DNA of 64,000 nt from Streptomyces griseiscabiei (lineage in GTDB: Bacteria > Actinomycetota > Actinomycetes > Streptomycetales > Streptomycetaceae), in the NCBI RefSeq assembly GCF_020010925.1, contig NZ_JAGJBZ010000001.1, forward strand, positions 620,001 to 684,000, written 5' to 3'. Positions 25,187 through 35,120 of the stretch are shown here, piece after piece. Within the stretch, counting starts at the first letter, position 1. Each line of letters starts with the position of its first letter. Made by a program: the position numbers and the translations under genes. The notes below the pieces were generated by a model. The model worked only from the letters and a program-made list of their open reading frames with translations, was not told the origin of the DNA and made no database searches.

Positions 25187-26512
25187 TCACATCCGTCCCG
25201 TCAGTCTCGCGTGCAGGGTGCGGGCGGAGGGATCGGTGAGCGAGGCGATCTGGTCGACGATCACCCGCTTGCGGGCACGGTCGTCCGGGGCCTCGTCGAA
25301 CAGGGCACGGAACTGGGGTTCGAGGCCTTCCGGGGCGCGGGCGGTGAGCGCCTCGGCGAGTTCGGCGACGACGATCCGCTGGTCGGCGCGGAGCCGCTCC
25401 TGCTCGGCCCGCTGCATCACATAGCGGTCGGCGACGGCCTTGAGGACCGCGCACTCCAGCCGTGCCCCGCGCGGGACGACCAGTTCGGCGGCGTACCGGG
25501 TGAGGGGGCCGCTGCCGTACGTCTGCCGGGTGGCGCCCTCGGCGGCCAGGCAGAAGCGGCCGATGAGCTGGCTGGTGGCGTCCTTCAACCGGGCCTGGGC
25601 GACGGCCGTTCCGTCGTAGCCGTGGGGCCACCACTCCTGGTCGAGGAGGCGGTCGAGGGCCTCGCCCAGCTCGGCGGGGTCGGTGCCGGCGGGCGCGTAC
25701 CGGTCGCGGGCGACCTCGAACACCGCCTGGCGTTCGGGCTCCGCGTGCAGGCAGTTGGGGTCGATGTGGCCCGCGTGCAGGCCGTCCTCGACGTCGTGCA
25801 CGGAGTACGCCACGTCGTCGGACCAGTCCATGATCTGGGCCTCGAAGGTGGTGCGGGTGCCGGGGGCGTCCTTGCGGACCCAGTCGAAGACGGGGCGGTC
25901 GTCGTCGTACACGCCGAACTTGGGGGACGCGGGGTCGGTGGGGTGACCGCCGCGCGGCCAGGGGTACTTGGTGGCGGCGTCCAGGGCGGCGCGGGTGAGG
26001 TTGAGGCCGACGCTGACGAAATCGCCCGACTCCGGGGAGGGCACGAAGCGCTTCGGTTCGATGCGGGTGAGGAGGCGCAGGGACTGGGCGTTGCCCTCGA
26101 AGCCGCCGCAGTCCTCGGCGAACTCGTTCAGCGCCTGTTCGCCGTTGTGGCCGAACGGGGGGTGGCCGAGGTCGTGGGAGAGGCAGGCGGCCTCCACGAG
26201 GTCGGGGTCGCAGCCGAGGGCGGCGCCCAGCTCGCGGCCGACCTGGGCGCACTCCAGGGAGTGGGTCAGACGGGTGCGGGGGCTGGCGTCCCAGGTGTGG
26301 GTGCGGGTGCCGGGGGTGACGACCTGGGTCTTGCCGGCGAGTCTGCGCAGCGCCGAGGAGTGGAGCACGCGGGCGCGGTCGCGCTGGAAGGCGGTGCGGC
26401 CGGGGCGTTTGTCGGGCTCGGGGGCGTAGCGCTCCGCGGCGTGCTGGGTGTAGTGGGCCGGGGTGTCGTGGCTTGTCGGGGTGGTGTGGTCGGGGGGTGG
26501 GGTGCCTTCCAT
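25187..26512 (-). CDS. dgt: Deoxyguanosinetriphosphate triphosphohydrolase-like dNTPase
   Basis: 441 aa from ATG 26512 ([20 protein letters not shown]). HD-domain metal ligands are in [18 protein letters not shown] and [20 protein letters not shown], and later [18 protein letters not shown]. It hydrolyses dNTPs to nucleoside plus triphosphate, lowering dNTP pools. In many actinobacteria it follows dnaG, as here. Convergent repeat-derived sequence lies just upstream. The ribosome site is weak; no better in-frame start exists. Confidence 0.93.
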   Translation of the reverse strand: MEGTPPPDHTTPTSHDTPAHYTQHAAERYAPEPDKRPGRTAFQRDRARVLHSSALRRLAGKTQVVTPGTRTHTWDASPRTRLTHSLECAQVGRELGAALGCDPDLVEAACLSHDLGHPPFGHNGEQALNEFAEDCGGFEGNAQSLRLLTRIEPKRFVPSPESGDFVSVGLNLTRAALDAATKYPWPRGGHPTDPASPKFGVYDDDRPVFDWVRKDAPGTRTTFEAQIMDWSDDVAYSVHDVEDGLHAGHIDPNCLHAEPERQAVFEVARDRYAPAGTDPAELGEALDRLLDQEWWPHGYDGTAVAQARLKDATSQLIGRFCLAAEGATRQTYGSGPLTRYAAELVVPRGARLECAVLKAVADRYVMQRAEQERLRADQRIVVAELAEALTARAPEGLEPQFRALFDEAPDDRARKRVIVDQIASLTDPSARTLHARLTGRM

Positions 26513-26602
26513 GGTTCGACAGTACGGGGAGGGTGTGACAAAAGGGGGCCTACTCGTCTGCCGGGTGCGGATCGACGGCGGGTGCGGGGTGCGTCGTGGC
26601 TT

Positions 26603-26635
26603 GTCGCGCAGTTCCCCGCGCCCCTTAGAGGGCGC
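26603..26635. repeat. Partial copy of the dispersed GC-rich repeat
   Basis: TCGCGCAGTTCCCCGCGCCC followed by CTTAGAGGGCGCCCC between dgt and the sirohydrochlorin chelatase. The left arm is nearly identical to 49441-49460; the right arm is shortened to a local hairpin. Confidence 0.6.
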
Positions 26636-26664
26636 CCCTGTGGTCCGGCGTCTTCCAGCGCCCC

Positions 26665-27525
26665 CTAGGCCGTCGCCAGCGCCGGGAGGGGCCTCGTCCT
26701 GGTTGTCAGGGACTCGTCGTAGCGGTGCAGGACCAGGTTCGCCATGGCCGGGTGGGCGCCCAGGGGGGCCGCGGCGATCCACGGGGCCTGGGCCGCGCAC
26801 TCCCTCGCGAAGCGGCCGGGGGCCGTGAAGTAGGAGGCGAGGGCTGTGCGGGTGCGGCCCTGGGCGGCGAGGGTGCGGACGGCTTCGGCGACCGTGGGGG
26901 TGGCGGCGGAGGCATACGCGGAGAGGACGGGAACGCCGAGACGGTCGGCGAGGAGCCGGGCCGTACGGCCGGTGTCCTCGGCGGCGTCGGGGTCGCGGGA
27001 GCCGGCGGCGGCCAGCACGACGGCGCTGGTGCGGCGGGTGGCGTCGTCCATGCGGGTGCGCCAGCCGGCCTCGACGAGGCGGGTGCGCAGGGCCTCCACG
27101 AGGAGCGGGTGCGGGCCGAGGGGGGCGGCGAGGCGGGTGCGGGCCCCGGCCGCCGCGGCCATCTCGGGGATGTCCTGCTTGACGTGGTAGCCGCGGCTGA
27201 GGAGGAGGGGGACGAGGACCGCCTCCCGGTCGCCGAGCGCGGCGAGGGTGTCGGGGAGCAGGGGCTCGTTCAGCTCGATGTGGCCGAGGTGCACGGAGAG
27301 GCCGGGGCGCTGTCCGCGGACGCGCTCCATGAGGGCGCGCACGGTCGCCAGGGCGCGCGGGTCGCGGCTGCCGTGCGCCACGAGGACGAGGGCGGGCGGG
27401 GCCGGGCGCCGGGTTCCGTCGCGGGAGACACGGCTGAGCTGGGCGGCCAGTTGGCTCGTGATCAGGTTCATGATGTGCGCCGTACTGTCGAGGTCCGCGT
27501 TCGACTTGTTCGTCGTCGCCGTCAT
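26665..27525 (-). CDS. Sirohydrochlorin chelatase-like (CbiX) protein
   Basis: 286 aa. Two CbiX-like halves: [20 protein letters not shown] with His in VAHGSRD, then [20 protein letters not shown]; and [20 protein letters not shown], then [18 protein letters not shown]. The second half lacks His at the equivalent position, so only the first may be catalytic. The expected reaction is insertion of Fe2+ (or Co2+) into sirohydrochlorin, providing siroheme for the nitrite reductase encoded at 45436. The start ATG at 27525 has no clear ribosome site; an internal ATG (MNLITSQ) is possible. Confidence 0.85.
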   Translation of the reverse strand: MTATTNKSNADLDSTAHIMNLITSQLAAQLSRVSRDGTRRPAPPALVLVAHGSRDPRALATVRALMERVRGQRPGLSVHLGHIELNEPLLPDTLAALGDREAVLVPLLLSRGYHVKQDIPEMAAAAGARTRLAAPLGPHPLLVEALRTRLVEAGWRTRMDDATRRTSAVVLAAAGSRDPDAAEDTGRTARLLADRLGVPVLSAYASAATPTVAEAVRTLAAQGRTRTALASYFTAPGRFARECAAQAPWIAAAPLGAHPAMANLVLHRYDESLTTRTRPLPALATA

Positions 27526-27815
27526 GGATCGATGGTGCCGGGGAGAGGTTGCCTGCCCGTTGCGCGGTGGTCACGGGTCTTTTCCGGTAGTTCACCGTGC
27601 CGGACAGGGCTGTGTGAACCCCTGCGACCTGGCACTTCTCCTCGTTCGAGTGAAGATTGTCACGCCGGGCGGTGAACCGGAGCGATGCGGATGACGTCTT
27701 CGTTGGGCGGGATGACGGGTGCGATCGGCTTCTCCGGCGGCCCGTCGGAAACAAGCGGGACACATAGCGGGATGCACAAGGGCCCCTCGGGGGGTCCGAG
27801 GGGACGGGGGCCGCG

Positions 27816-28523
27816 GTGGGGCGTGTCGAGCGGGTGGTGCGGGTCGCGCGCGGCGTACGGCTGCCGCGTACGCGGACCGGGCGGCGGCGGGCCGTGCAGG
27901 CGGTGATGGTGCTGTGCGTGCTGGCGCTGCTGCCCTCGACCTGGATGTTCACGGCGGCCGGTGACCGGCTGCGGACCACGGCCGACGTGCCGCGCACCGA
28001 GGTCGCGGTGGTCTTCGGGGCGGGGCTGTGGCAGGGCGAGCCGTCCCCGTATCTCGCGCGGAGGCTGGACGCGGCGGCCGAGCTGTACCGCTCGGGCCGG
28101 ATCAAGGTGGTGCTGGTCACCGGCGACAACAGCCGGGTGGAGTACGACGAGCCGGACGCGATGCGCGGCTATCTCACCGGGCACGGGGTGCCGGACGACC
28201 GCATCGTCAGTGACTACGCCGGGTTCGACACCTGGGACTCCTGCGTCCGCGCCAAGAAGATCTTCGGGGTGGACCGCGCGGTCCTCATCAGCCAGGGCTT
28301 CCACATACGCCGGGCGGTCGCGCTGTGCCAGGAGGCGGGCGTCGAGTCGTACGGCGTCGGCGTGCAGGACCGGCACGACGGGACCTGGTACTACGGGGCG
28401 ACCCGGGAGCTGTTCGCGGCGGGCAAGGCCTCGCTGGACGCGCTCTTCGAGCCGGACCCCCGCTTCCTCGGGCCTGAGGAAACGGGGGTCGAGACGGCGC
28501 TCGCGCTCGCGTCGGCGGGTTGA
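27816..28523 (+). CDS. SanA/YdcF-like (DUF218) membrane protein
   Basis: 235 aa. An Arg-rich N-terminus and one membrane segment ([20 protein letters not shown], about 27-46) precede the DUF218 fold. The fold shows [38 protein letters not shown] and [20 protein letters not shown]. SanA in enterobacteria affects envelope permeability to vancomycin; the exact reaction is not settled. It is divergent from the sirohydrochlorin chelatase gene and convergent with the secreted protein at 28548. Confidence 0.85.
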   Translation: MGRVERVVRVARGVRLPRTRTGRRRAVQAVMVLCVLALLPSTWMFTAAGDRLRTTADVPRTEVAVVFGAGLWQGEPSPYLARRLDAAAELYRSGRIKVVLVTGDNSRVEYDEPDAMRGYLTGHGVPDDRIVSDYAGFDTWDSCVRAKKIFGVDRAVLISQGFHIRRAVALCQEAGVESYGVGVQDRHDGTWYYGATRELFAAGKASLDALFEPDPRFLGPEETGVETALALASAG

Positions 28524-28547
28524 CCCCTCAGCGGATCGACCGGTCGG

Positions 28548-29075
28548 TCAGTGCTTGACGGTGCCCCAGGTGCCCTGGTCCACGGCGCAGCCCCACTTCT
28601 TGCCGTCCGAGGTCTTGCCGTAGACGGCGAACTTCACCTCGTAGAGGTCGGTGCGCAGCATGCGGGTGCTGACCTTGAACGCGGCGCTCTTGCCGGGCTT
28701 CAGGGTCTTGGCGGCGACCTTGACGATCTGGTTGGTCTTCTGGGTGATCCGGGCGCCCTTGGTGGTCACCGTGGCCTTGCCGAAGCGGAGGCTCTTGGTG
28801 TTGGTCACCTTGAGGCTGACGTCCTTGAACGTCGCCTTCTTGCTGGAGTTCGTCAGGCCGAACCGGAGACCGCCGTTGGTCACCCAGTTGTTCTGGTCGA
28901 CGTAGAACTTCTTCAGGTAGGTGATCTTGATCGGGCAGCTGGCGGCGGCCTGCGTCCCGGCGGCCGGACGGGTGTCGGTGGACGCGGCGGACGCGGCACC
29001 GGCCAGGCCCAGCTGGGCGGCGGTGAGCGCGCCGGCGGCCCCGAGGACGGCGACGGTGGTGCGCATACGGTTCAC
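28548..29075 (-). CDS. Secreted protein of unknown function
   Basis: 175 aa from GTG 29075, GAGGAA 8 nt upstream. The signal peptide VNRMRTTVAVLGAAGALTAA continues QLGLAGAASAAS with a probable cleavage after ASA. The mature part is a basic, strand-rich domain (KITYLKKFYVDQNNWVTNGG, LRFGLTNSSKKATFKDVSLK) resembling immunoglobulin-like folds, with two cysteines (SCPIK and WGCAV) likely bridged. No catalytic motif. It ends 23 nt past the stop of the convergent SanA-like gene. Confidence 0.7.
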   Translation of the reverse strand: MNRMRTTVAVLGAAGALTAAQLGLAGAASAASTDTRPAAGTQAAASCPIKITYLKKFYVDQNNWVTNGGLRFGLTNSSKKATFKDVSLKVTNTKSLRFGKATVTTKGARITQKTNQIVKVAAKTLKPGKSAAFKVSTRMLRTDLYEVKFAVYGKTSDGKKWGCAVDQGTWGTVKH

Positions 29076-29375
29076 GGTGATGGTTCCTCTTCCCCCTACG
29101 GCCCTCGCACGGGCCACGTGACAGGACGTACGCCGCGCGGGGATCACGGCCCGACCCCCGTCGTCTGTGGCGCCCGTAGTTCTTAGCACGCGGGAGCCGA
29201 ACAGGTGGACGGCAAGCGCTTGAACGGCCCCTTTCGGTGACAGAACCGGGACATGGGAACCCCCCGCGTTCACCCTGCTCCTCACGTCGGCCCCGGGCCC
29301 GCCGGGAGGTCCCCGTGCCGGTCGCGTAACGGGGGGCGTCCCGGCACGTAACACGTCCGACGCACGCTGGGCGGT
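29076..29375. other. Divergent promoter region of the nitrate reductase gene
   Basis: 300 nt between the secreted protein and nitrate reductase. It contains a GTAAC pair at 29326-29352, listed separately. The rest is GC-rich with no hairpin terminator or riboswitch-like element that I can see. Confidence 0.4.
29326..29352 (+). promoter_or_regulatory. Candidate GlnR-type box upstream of nitrate reductase
   Basis: GTAAC at 29326-29330 and again at 29348-29352, exactly 22 nt apart, as in GlnR boxes whose a-sites repeat every 22 nt. The intervening b-site is poor (CGTCC). It lies only about 25-50 nt before the start codon. The same 22-nt spacing occurs before the nitrite reductase operon. Confidence 0.4.
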
Positions 29376-31577
29376 ATGCCGAACTCCGCGACGCCCACCC
29401 ACTGCCCGTACTGCGCCCTGCAGTGCGGGATGAACCTGACGCCCGGTGCGGACGGGTCCGAAGGTGCCGTGGTGGTGACGGAGCGCGCGGACTTCCCGGT
29501 GAACCGGGGAGCACTGTGCGGCAAGGGCCGTACGGCCCCGGCTGTGCTCTCGTCCCGGGTCAGGCTGACCGGTCCCTTGGTCAGAAGGGCGGGCCGCCTG
29601 GAACCCGCCTCCTGGGACGAGGCACTCGACCGCATCGCCGAGGGGCTCACCCGCACGCGTACGGAACATGGTCCGGACGCGTGCGGGGTGTTCGGCGGCG
29701 GCGGACTGACCAACGAGAAGGCGTACGCGCTCGGGAAGTTCGCGCGGGTGGTGCTGGGCACCTCGCAGATCGACTATAACGGGCGGTTCTGCATGTCCTC
29801 GGCGGCGGCGGCCGGGATGAAGGCGTTCGGGCTGGACCGGGGGCTGCCGTTCCCGCTGGAGGACATCCCGCGGACCGGCTGTGTGATCCTCGTCGGCTCC
29901 AATCTCGCGGAGACCATGCCGCCCGCGCTGCGGTATCTGACGGAACTGCGCGAGAACGGCGGCACGTTGATCGTCATCGATCCGCGCCGCACCCGTACGG
30001 CAGAACAGGCCGATCTGCATCTGGCGCCGCGCCCCGGCACCGATCTCGCCCTGGCCCTCGGGCTGTTGCACCTGATCGTGGCGGAGGGACGGACGGACGA
30101 GGAGTACATCCGGGAGCGGACCGCCGGGTGGGAGGAGGCGCGGGCCGCGGCGATGGCGCACTGGCCGGAGTACGTGGAACGGATCACGGGGGTGTCCGTT
30201 CCCGAACTGCGGGAGGCCGTACGGCTGTTCTGCGAGCCGGAGCACGCGATGGTGCTCACCGCGCGCGGGCCCGAGCAGCAGTCCAAGGGCACGGACACCG
30301 TCGGCGCGTGGATCAACCTCACGCTGGCGACGGGCCGGGCGGGCAGGCCGCTGTCCGGCTACGGCTGTCTCACCGGGCAGGGCAACGGGCAGGGCGGGCG
30401 CGAACACGGGCAGAAGGCCGACCAGTTGCCCGGCTACCGCAAGCTGGTCGACCCCGAGGCGCGCAGGCATGTGGCCGAGGTGTGGGGCGTCGACCCGGAC
30501 TCGCTGCCGGGGCCCGGGCGGAGCGCGTACGAGCTGCTGGACGCGCTGGGTACGGACATCAGGTCGCTGCTGCTGATGGGCTCCAACCCGGTGGTGTCGG
30601 CACCGCGCGCCGCGCACATCGAGGACCGGATCAAATCGCTGGACTTCCTCGCGGTGTGCGATGTCGTGCTGTCGGAGACGGCGGCGCTGGCGGACGTCGT
30701 GCTGCCGGTGACCCAGTGGGCGGAGGAGAGCGGCACGACGACCAATCTGGAGGGGCGGGTGCTGCTGCGGCGGCAGGCGATCACCCCGCCCGACGGTGTC
30801 CGCAGCGACCTGGAGGTCATGCACGAGCTGGCCGACCGGCTGGGCGTCGAGAAGGGCTTCCCGACCGACCCCGAGGAGGTCTTCGAGGAGCTCCGGCGGG
30901 CGAGCGCGGGCGGGCCCGCCGACTACTCGGGGATCACCTACCGCCGGCTCGCGGAGGAGAACGGGGTGTTCTGGCCCTGCCCGGCACCGGCCGACGGGGC
31001 TGGGTCCTTGACTGCCGCCGACGGGGTGGGGGGCCTCGTGGCCGCCGAGCCGGAGACTGCCGGGGCCGCCGCCGGGGTGGAGGCGTCCGCCGCCCCCGCT
31101 GTCGCCGGAGTGCACCCCGGTACCCCCCGGCTCTTCCTCGACCGGTTCGCCACGGAGGACGGGCGGGCCCGGTTCGTGCCGGTGTCGCACCGGGCGGCCG
31201 CGGAGGAGCCGGACGCCGAGTACCCGGTGCTGCTGACCACCGGGCGGGTGGTCGCCCAGTACCAGTCGGGGGCCCAGACCCGGCGGGTCGACGAGCTGAA
31301 CGCCGCCGCGCCCGGGCCCTTCGTGGAGATGCACCCCCGGCTGGCCGAGCGGCTCGGCGCGGCGGAGGGCGAACCGGTCGCCGTGGTCTCCCGGCGGGGC
31401 CGGGCCGTGGCACCGGCCCGGATCACGACCGGCATCCGCCCCGACACGGTCTTCATGCCGTTCCACTGGCCGGGCGAGGGCCGCGCCAACACCCTCACCA
31501 ACCCCGCCCTCGACCCCACCTCCCGCATGCCGGAGTTCAAGACGTGCGCGGTACGGGTGGAGGCGGTGCGGGAGTAG
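29376..31577 (+). CDS. nasA: Assimilatory nitrate reductase, molybdopterin oxidoreductase catalytic subunit
   Basis: 733 aa. The N-terminal [4Fe-4S] site uses C10, C13, C17 and C48 (HCPYCALQCGMN, GALCGKG). The molybdenum ligand is probably C139 in DYNGRFCMSSAAAAG, as in NarB/NasA/NapA. Further signatures are GSNLAETMPPALRYL, LTARGPEQQSKGTDTV, GRPLSGYGCLTGQGNGQGG and MGSNPVVSAPRA. A C-terminal molybdopterin-dinucleotide domain follows an Ala/Val-rich linker (about 545-585). No Tat signal and no extra FeS domain, so it acts in the cytoplasm with an external electron donor. The name nasA is by homology. Confidence 0.88.
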   Translation: MPNSATPTHCPYCALQCGMNLTPGADGSEGAVVVTERADFPVNRGALCGKGRTAPAVLSSRVRLTGPLVRRAGRLEPASWDEALDRIAEGLTRTRTEHGPDACGVFGGGGLTNEKAYALGKFARVVLGTSQIDYNGRFCMSSAAAAGMKAFGLDRGLPFPLEDIPRTGCVILVGSNLAETMPPALRYLTELRENGGTLIVIDPRRTRTAEQADLHLAPRPGTDLALALGLLHLIVAEGRTDEEYIRERTAGWEEARAAAMAHWPEYVERITGVSVPELREAVRLFCEPEHAMVLTARGPEQQSKGTDTVGAWINLTLATGRAGRPLSGYGCLTGQGNGQGGREHGQKADQLPGYRKLVDPEARRHVAEVWGVDPDSLPGPGRSAYELLDALGTDIRSLLLMGSNPVVSAPRAAHIEDRIKSLDFLAVCDVVLSETAALADVVLPVTQWAEESGTTTNLEGRVLLRRQAITPPDGVRSDLEVMHELADRLGVEKGFPTDPEEVFEELRRASAGGPADYSGITYRRLAEENGVFWPCPAPADGAGSLTAADGVGGLVAAEPETAGAAAGVEASAAPAVAGVHPGTPRLFLDRFATEDGRARFVPVSHRAAAEEPDAEYPVLLTTGRVVAQYQSGAQTRRVDELNAAAPGPFVEMHPRLAERLGAAEGEPVAVVSRRGRAVAPARITTGIRPDTVFMPFHWPGEGRANTLTNPALDPTSRMPEFKTCAVRVEAVRE

Positions 31578-31800
31578 GGGCGCCGCCGACACGGCGCGGG
31601 AGACGGTGACCGGCTCCCGGCTCCCTGCTCCCTGCTCCCTGGGCGATCTCGACAGCAGCGACACCCCGTTAACTTGAACATTCATGCTCTCTGATGCGTA
31701 GATCCCGTGTGGGTATCCCGAACGTTGCACCGAGGATGGGGACAGCGGACGCACAGCTCGCCGTGGACACTGGGGAGCACAGCCGACCCGGGGGGATCGC

Positions 31801-32769
31801 ATGCCGCAGCACGACAGTCATCAGTGGGTCGACTCGTTCCCGTGGAGCCTCGCGTACCGCTGGGGCCATTCCGCGCTGACCGCCGACTTCGACCTGAGCG
31901 GTGACGCGCCCGGACTGCTGCGCGTCCGCCGCCCCGACGAACCCGAACCGGGCCCCGAGGAGGGCGCCACCGGCACCGGCACCGCGCTGCCGCTGGTCCG
32001 TCTGACCCTGCTCGGCGACGACACGGAAGCGGGCGGCCGGCTGAGATACCGGGCGCACCACTCCACCTACGGCGGCACCGCACCCGGCACCGCACCCGGC
32101 ATCGCGTCCGACTGCGCCGCGGGCCCGGACTGGCACCGGCTGACCTTCGAACTCCACGACCCCACAACCGGGTTGACCGCCTTCGCCGAGTACGCCTCAC
32201 CGGACGGCGTCCCCGTGCTGCGCTCCCGCGTCCGGCTGCGCCACGACGGCACCGGGACGCTCACCGTGGGCGCGGTCGCCAGTCTTCTCCTCGGCGGACT
32301 GCCCTCCTCCGACGAGCTGTTGGTCCTCCACGCGCACAACGACCGTCTCGGGGAGTCCCGTTGGCACACCGAGCCCCTGCGGAACTCCGTCCCCGGCACC
32401 GGGCACGCGGCGGCACGGCGTGCCGGACGGGGCGGCCTGCGCACGGACGGGCCTCTCGCGACGGGCGCACTCCGGCACCGTAGGGACGGGCGCGCCTGGT
32501 TGTGGCGGATCGAGTCGGCGGCGGGCTGGGCGTGGGAGGCCGGCGAGTCGGCGGGCCGGACGTATCTGGCGCTCGGCGGACCCACCCACGACGAGCACCG
32601 ATGGTGCCAAGTCCTGGCGCCGGGCGCCGAGTTCACGACCGAGTGGGCCGTCCTCGCCCTCGGCACCCGCTTCGACGACGCGCTGTCCGCCCTGGCCGCC
32701 TGTCGCCGCGCCCTGCGCGACCCGCGCGACCGTGCGGACGCGCTGACGGGCGAGCCGGTCACCGACTGA
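31801..32769 (+). CDS. Orphan N-terminal domain of a GH36 alpha-galactosidase
   Basis: 322 aa from ATG 31801 with GGGGGGA upstream. The sequence follows the beta-supersandwich N-terminal domain of GH36 enzymes: WHRLTFELHDPTTGLTAFAE, LVLHAHNDRLGESRWHTEPL, AWLWRIESAAGWAWEAGESA and YLALGGPTHDEHRWCQVLAP. The (beta/alpha)8 catalytic barrel that should follow is missing: the gene stops after ACRRALRDPRDRADALTG. It cannot hydrolyse galactosides as it stands. It could be a relict, or a carbohydrate-binding protein; the intact frame over 969 nt suggests it is expressed. Confidence 0.75.
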   Translation: MPQHDSHQWVDSFPWSLAYRWGHSALTADFDLSGDAPGLLRVRRPDEPEPGPEEGATGTGTALPLVRLTLLGDDTEAGGRLRYRAHHSTYGGTAPGTAPGIASDCAAGPDWHRLTFELHDPTTGLTAFAEYASPDGVPVLRSRVRLRHDGTGTLTVGAVASLLLGGLPSSDELLVLHAHNDRLGESRWHTEPLRNSVPGTGHAAARRAGRGGLRTDGPLATGALRHRRDGRAWLWRIESAAGWAWEAGESAGRTYLALGGPTHDEHRWCQVLAPGAEFTTEWAVLALGTRFDDALSALAACRRALRDPRDRADALTGEPVTD

Positions 32770-32782
32770 CCGGACGCGCACC

Positions 32783-32803
32783 GCGGCGCGGGCCCCGCGC
32801 CGC
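32783..32803. terminator. 9-bp GC hairpin in convergent gap
   Basis: GCGGCGCGG, loop GCC, CCGCGCCGC, between the GH36 domain gene and the convergent GGCT-like gene. Probably a bidirectional terminator. Confidence 0.6.
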
Positions 32804-32810
32804 ACCCGGA

Positions 32811-33251
32811 TCAGCCGCGCGGGCGGTGCGTGCGCCAGTCTCCGCCGTCGATCGGCTTCCCGCCGGCCCGCAGCCCGGCGGCCACGTGCGGGGCGGCGAC
32901 GTAGACCCACGCCCGTACGGCCGTGCCGTCGGCGAGGATCGCCTCGCGGGCCACCCGCTCGTAGAGGTTCGCCGGGTCGTCCGGGGCGTACTCCTCCAAC
33001 TCGTCGAGGGTGCGCAGGAGTTCGGCGTAGGACTCGGGTCGCGCGGTGACCAGTTCACCGCTCACCCCGGCCCGGGCCGCGGCCCCGTCCGCTGCCCCGC
33101 CGGTCTCCACCGCGTAGGGATAGCCGGGGCCGTCGTACAGCGTCATGCCGTACATCCGGGCCGGCTCCTCGGTGCGGGTGCGGCCGCGCAGGAAGAGGTC
33201 GTGGTTGACCTCGCCGGGGCGGAGGGTGCCGTAGACGAAGAAGGGGAGCAC
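32811..33251 (-). CDS. Gamma-glutamylcyclotransferase (AIG2)-like protein
   Basis: 146 aa from GTG 33251 (VLPFFVYGTLRPGEVNHDLF) with AGGAG upstream; longer starts would include the promoter of the divergent protease. The substrate loop YGTLRPGEVN and the candidate catalytic Glu in LDELEEYAPDDPANLYERV match the GGCT/AIG2 fold. The family converts gamma-glutamyl-amino acids or amines to 5-oxoproline. The exact substrate is unknown. Divergent from the M4 protease across a Zur-like motif. Confidence 0.85.
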   Translation of the reverse strand: MLPFFVYGTLRPGEVNHDLFLRGRTRTEEPARMYGMTLYDGPGYPYAVETGGAADGAAARAGVSGELVTARPESYAELLRTLDELEEYAPDDPANLYERVAREAILADGTAVRAWVYVAAPHVAAGLRAGGKPIDGGDWRTHRPRG

Positions 33252-33305
33252 CGTTCTTCTCTCCTGGGGGTGCGGACGTGGCCGGACGTACCGTGCGCAG
33301 GCCTT

Positions 33306-33322
33306 TGCAGAAACGATTCTCA
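33306..33322. promoter_or_regulatory. Zur-like motif upstream of M4 protease and GGCT genes
   Basis: TGCAGAAACGATTCTCA resembles the actinobacterial Zur consensus TGAAAACGATTTTCA at 11 of 15 aligned positions. It lies in the divergent promoter region. A zinc-dependent protease downstream makes zinc control plausible, but this is inference. Confidence 0.3.
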
Positions 33323-33427
33323 CCCCTCACACATCCCCCTGGTGACGCCCTGGACTCGGCCTGTCATGCCCACTTAAATCGGACGACATCCGTGGTCGCT
33401 CCACCGACCACCGTCCCTGGGAGACCG

Positions 33428-35071
33428 ATGAGCCGAATACGGCACCCCCGACGCCCGCGCCTCGCCACCACCGGCACCGCCGTCACGGCCGCCGCGCTGC
33501 TGGCGGCGACGCTCACCCCCACCGCGGGCGCCGCCGACCGGCCCGACCGGGACACCGCGATCGCCGACGCCGCCGACGTCCTGCGGGACCGCGCGACGAG
33601 TCTGGGGCTCACCGCGGACCAGGACACCACCGTACGGGACGTGATCGTGGACGCGGACGGCGCGCGGCATGTCCGCTACGACCGGACCTACCGCGAACTC
33701 CCGGTGCTGGGCGGCGACTTCGTCGTCCATCTCACCCCCGGCGGCGAGTTCCGGAGCGCGGACCGGGCGACCGTCCGGGAGATCACCGTCCCCACCGTCA
33801 CCCCCGCCGTCAAGGCGCCCAGGGCCGCCGATCTCGCCGCCGCCGCGCTGCGCGCCGCGAACGTCGGCGAGACGCTCCGCAGGCTGACGTCCAAGCCCCG
33901 GCTGGTCGTCGACGCCCTGCACGGCGCCCCGAAGCTGGCCTGGCGGACGGACGCGCTGGCCCAGGACGAGGCCGGCAACCCGGTCGCCCGTACCGTCGTC
34001 ACGGACGCCGTCACGGGGAAGCAGATCGACGCCTGGGACGCGCTGGAGACCGCGACCGGCGACGGCAGGTCCCTCTACTCCGGCACGGTCCCCCTGGAGA
34101 CCACCGTCTCCGGGTCGGCGTACCAGCTCAAGGACCCCACGCGCGGCAACACGTACACCGGTGACGCGGCGAACCAGACCGACCTGTGCGTCCTCGGCAT
34201 CTGCGTCCGGCGCGCCCCCGCGACGCTCTTCACGGACGCCGACAACCACTGGGGCACCGGCACGGCCGCGGACCGCGCCAGCGCCGCCGTCGACGCGCAG
34301 TACGGCACCGACACCACCTGGGACTACTACAAGAAGGTCCACGGCCGGAACGGCATCGCGAACGACGGCCGGGGCTCGTACAACCGCGTCCACTACGGCA
34401 ACGCCTACAACAACGCCTTCTGGGACGACAGTTGCTTCTGCATGACCTACGGCGACGGTGACGGGAACCTGCTCGGCCCGCTCGTCTCGCTGGACGTGGC
34501 CGGTCATGAGATGAGCCACGGCGTCACCTCCGCGACGGCCGACCTGACGTACTCGGGCGAGCCGGGCGGGCTGAACGAGGCCACGTCGGACATCTTCGGG
34601 ACCCTGGTCGAGTTCCACGCGGACAACGCCTCCGACCCCGGTGACTGGCTCGTCGGCGAGAAGGTCGTCCGCCCGGGTCTCGGCAGGCCCGCGCTCCGGT
34701 TCATGGACCGGCCCAGCAAGGACGGCTCCTCGGCGGACTGCTGGACTTCCTCGGTCGGGAACCTGGACGTGCACTACTCCTCGGGCGTCGCCAACCACTT
34801 CGCGTACCTCCTCGCCGAGGGCAGCGGCACGAAGACCATCGGCGGCGTCGAGCACTCCGGCACCACCTGCGACGGCTCCACGCTGACCGGCATCGGCAAG
34901 GACAGGCTGGGCGCCGTCTGGTACCGGGCCCTGACCGTCTACATGACCTCGTCCACGAACTACGCGGGCGCCCGTACGGCGACCCTGAACGCGGCGCGGG
35001 ACCTGTACGGGGCGGGGAGCACGGAGTACGGCGCGGTGGCGGCGGCGTGGAGCGCGGTGTCCGTGGGCTGA
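33428..35071 (+). CDS. Secreted M4 (thermolysin-like) zinc metalloprotease
   Basis: 547 aa from ATG 33428. The signal peptide (1-36, LATTGTAVTAAALLAATLTP ending AGA) precedes an FTP/PepSY propeptide (about 37-235). The peptidase domain carries HEMSH (360-364) and the third ligand region GGLNEATSDIFG, plus the catalytic His region HYSSGVANHFAYLLAEGSG. Several cysteines (DSCFC, DLCVLGICVRR) suggest disulphides. It is exported as a zymogen and degrades extracellular protein. Length matches Streptomyces M4 proteases. Confidence 0.95.
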   Translation: MSRIRHPRRPRLATTGTAVTAAALLAATLTPTAGAADRPDRDTAIADAADVLRDRATSLGLTADQDTTVRDVIVDADGARHVRYDRTYRELPVLGGDFVVHLTPGGEFRSADRATVREITVPTVTPAVKAPRAADLAAAALRAANVGETLRRLTSKPRLVVDALHGAPKLAWRTDALAQDEAGNPVARTVVTDAVTGKQIDAWDALETATGDGRSLYSGTVPLETTVSGSAYQLKDPTRGNTYTGDAANQTDLCVLGICVRRAPATLFTDADNHWGTGTAADRASAAVDAQYGTDTTWDYYKKVHGRNGIANDGRGSYNRVHYGNAYNNAFWDDSCFCMTYGDGDGNLLGPLVSLDVAGHEMSHGVTSATADLTYSGEPGGLNEATSDIFGTLVEFHADNASDPGDWLVGEKVVRPGLGRPALRFMDRPSKDGSSADCWTSSVGNLDVHYSSGVANHFAYLLAEGSGTKTIGGVEHSGTTCDGSTLTGIGKDRLGAVWYRALTVYMTSSTNYAGARTATLNAARDLYGAGSTEYGAVAAAWSAVSVG

Positions 35072-35120
35072 CGTCGCCCGAGGGTCGTTCACGTGGCGGC
35101 GCCGGGGAGCCGTGTCCGGT

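Noticed and set aside
27590..27619. GTTCAC...GTGAAC inverted repeat as an operator in the chelatase/SanA promoter
   Set aside because: 6-bp arms with an 18-nt spacer are expected by chance; no second copy or family link.
31610..31645. GCTCCCT tandem repeat as a regulatory array
   Set aside because: Only about three short units in a non-coding gap; no structure or symmetry to support function.
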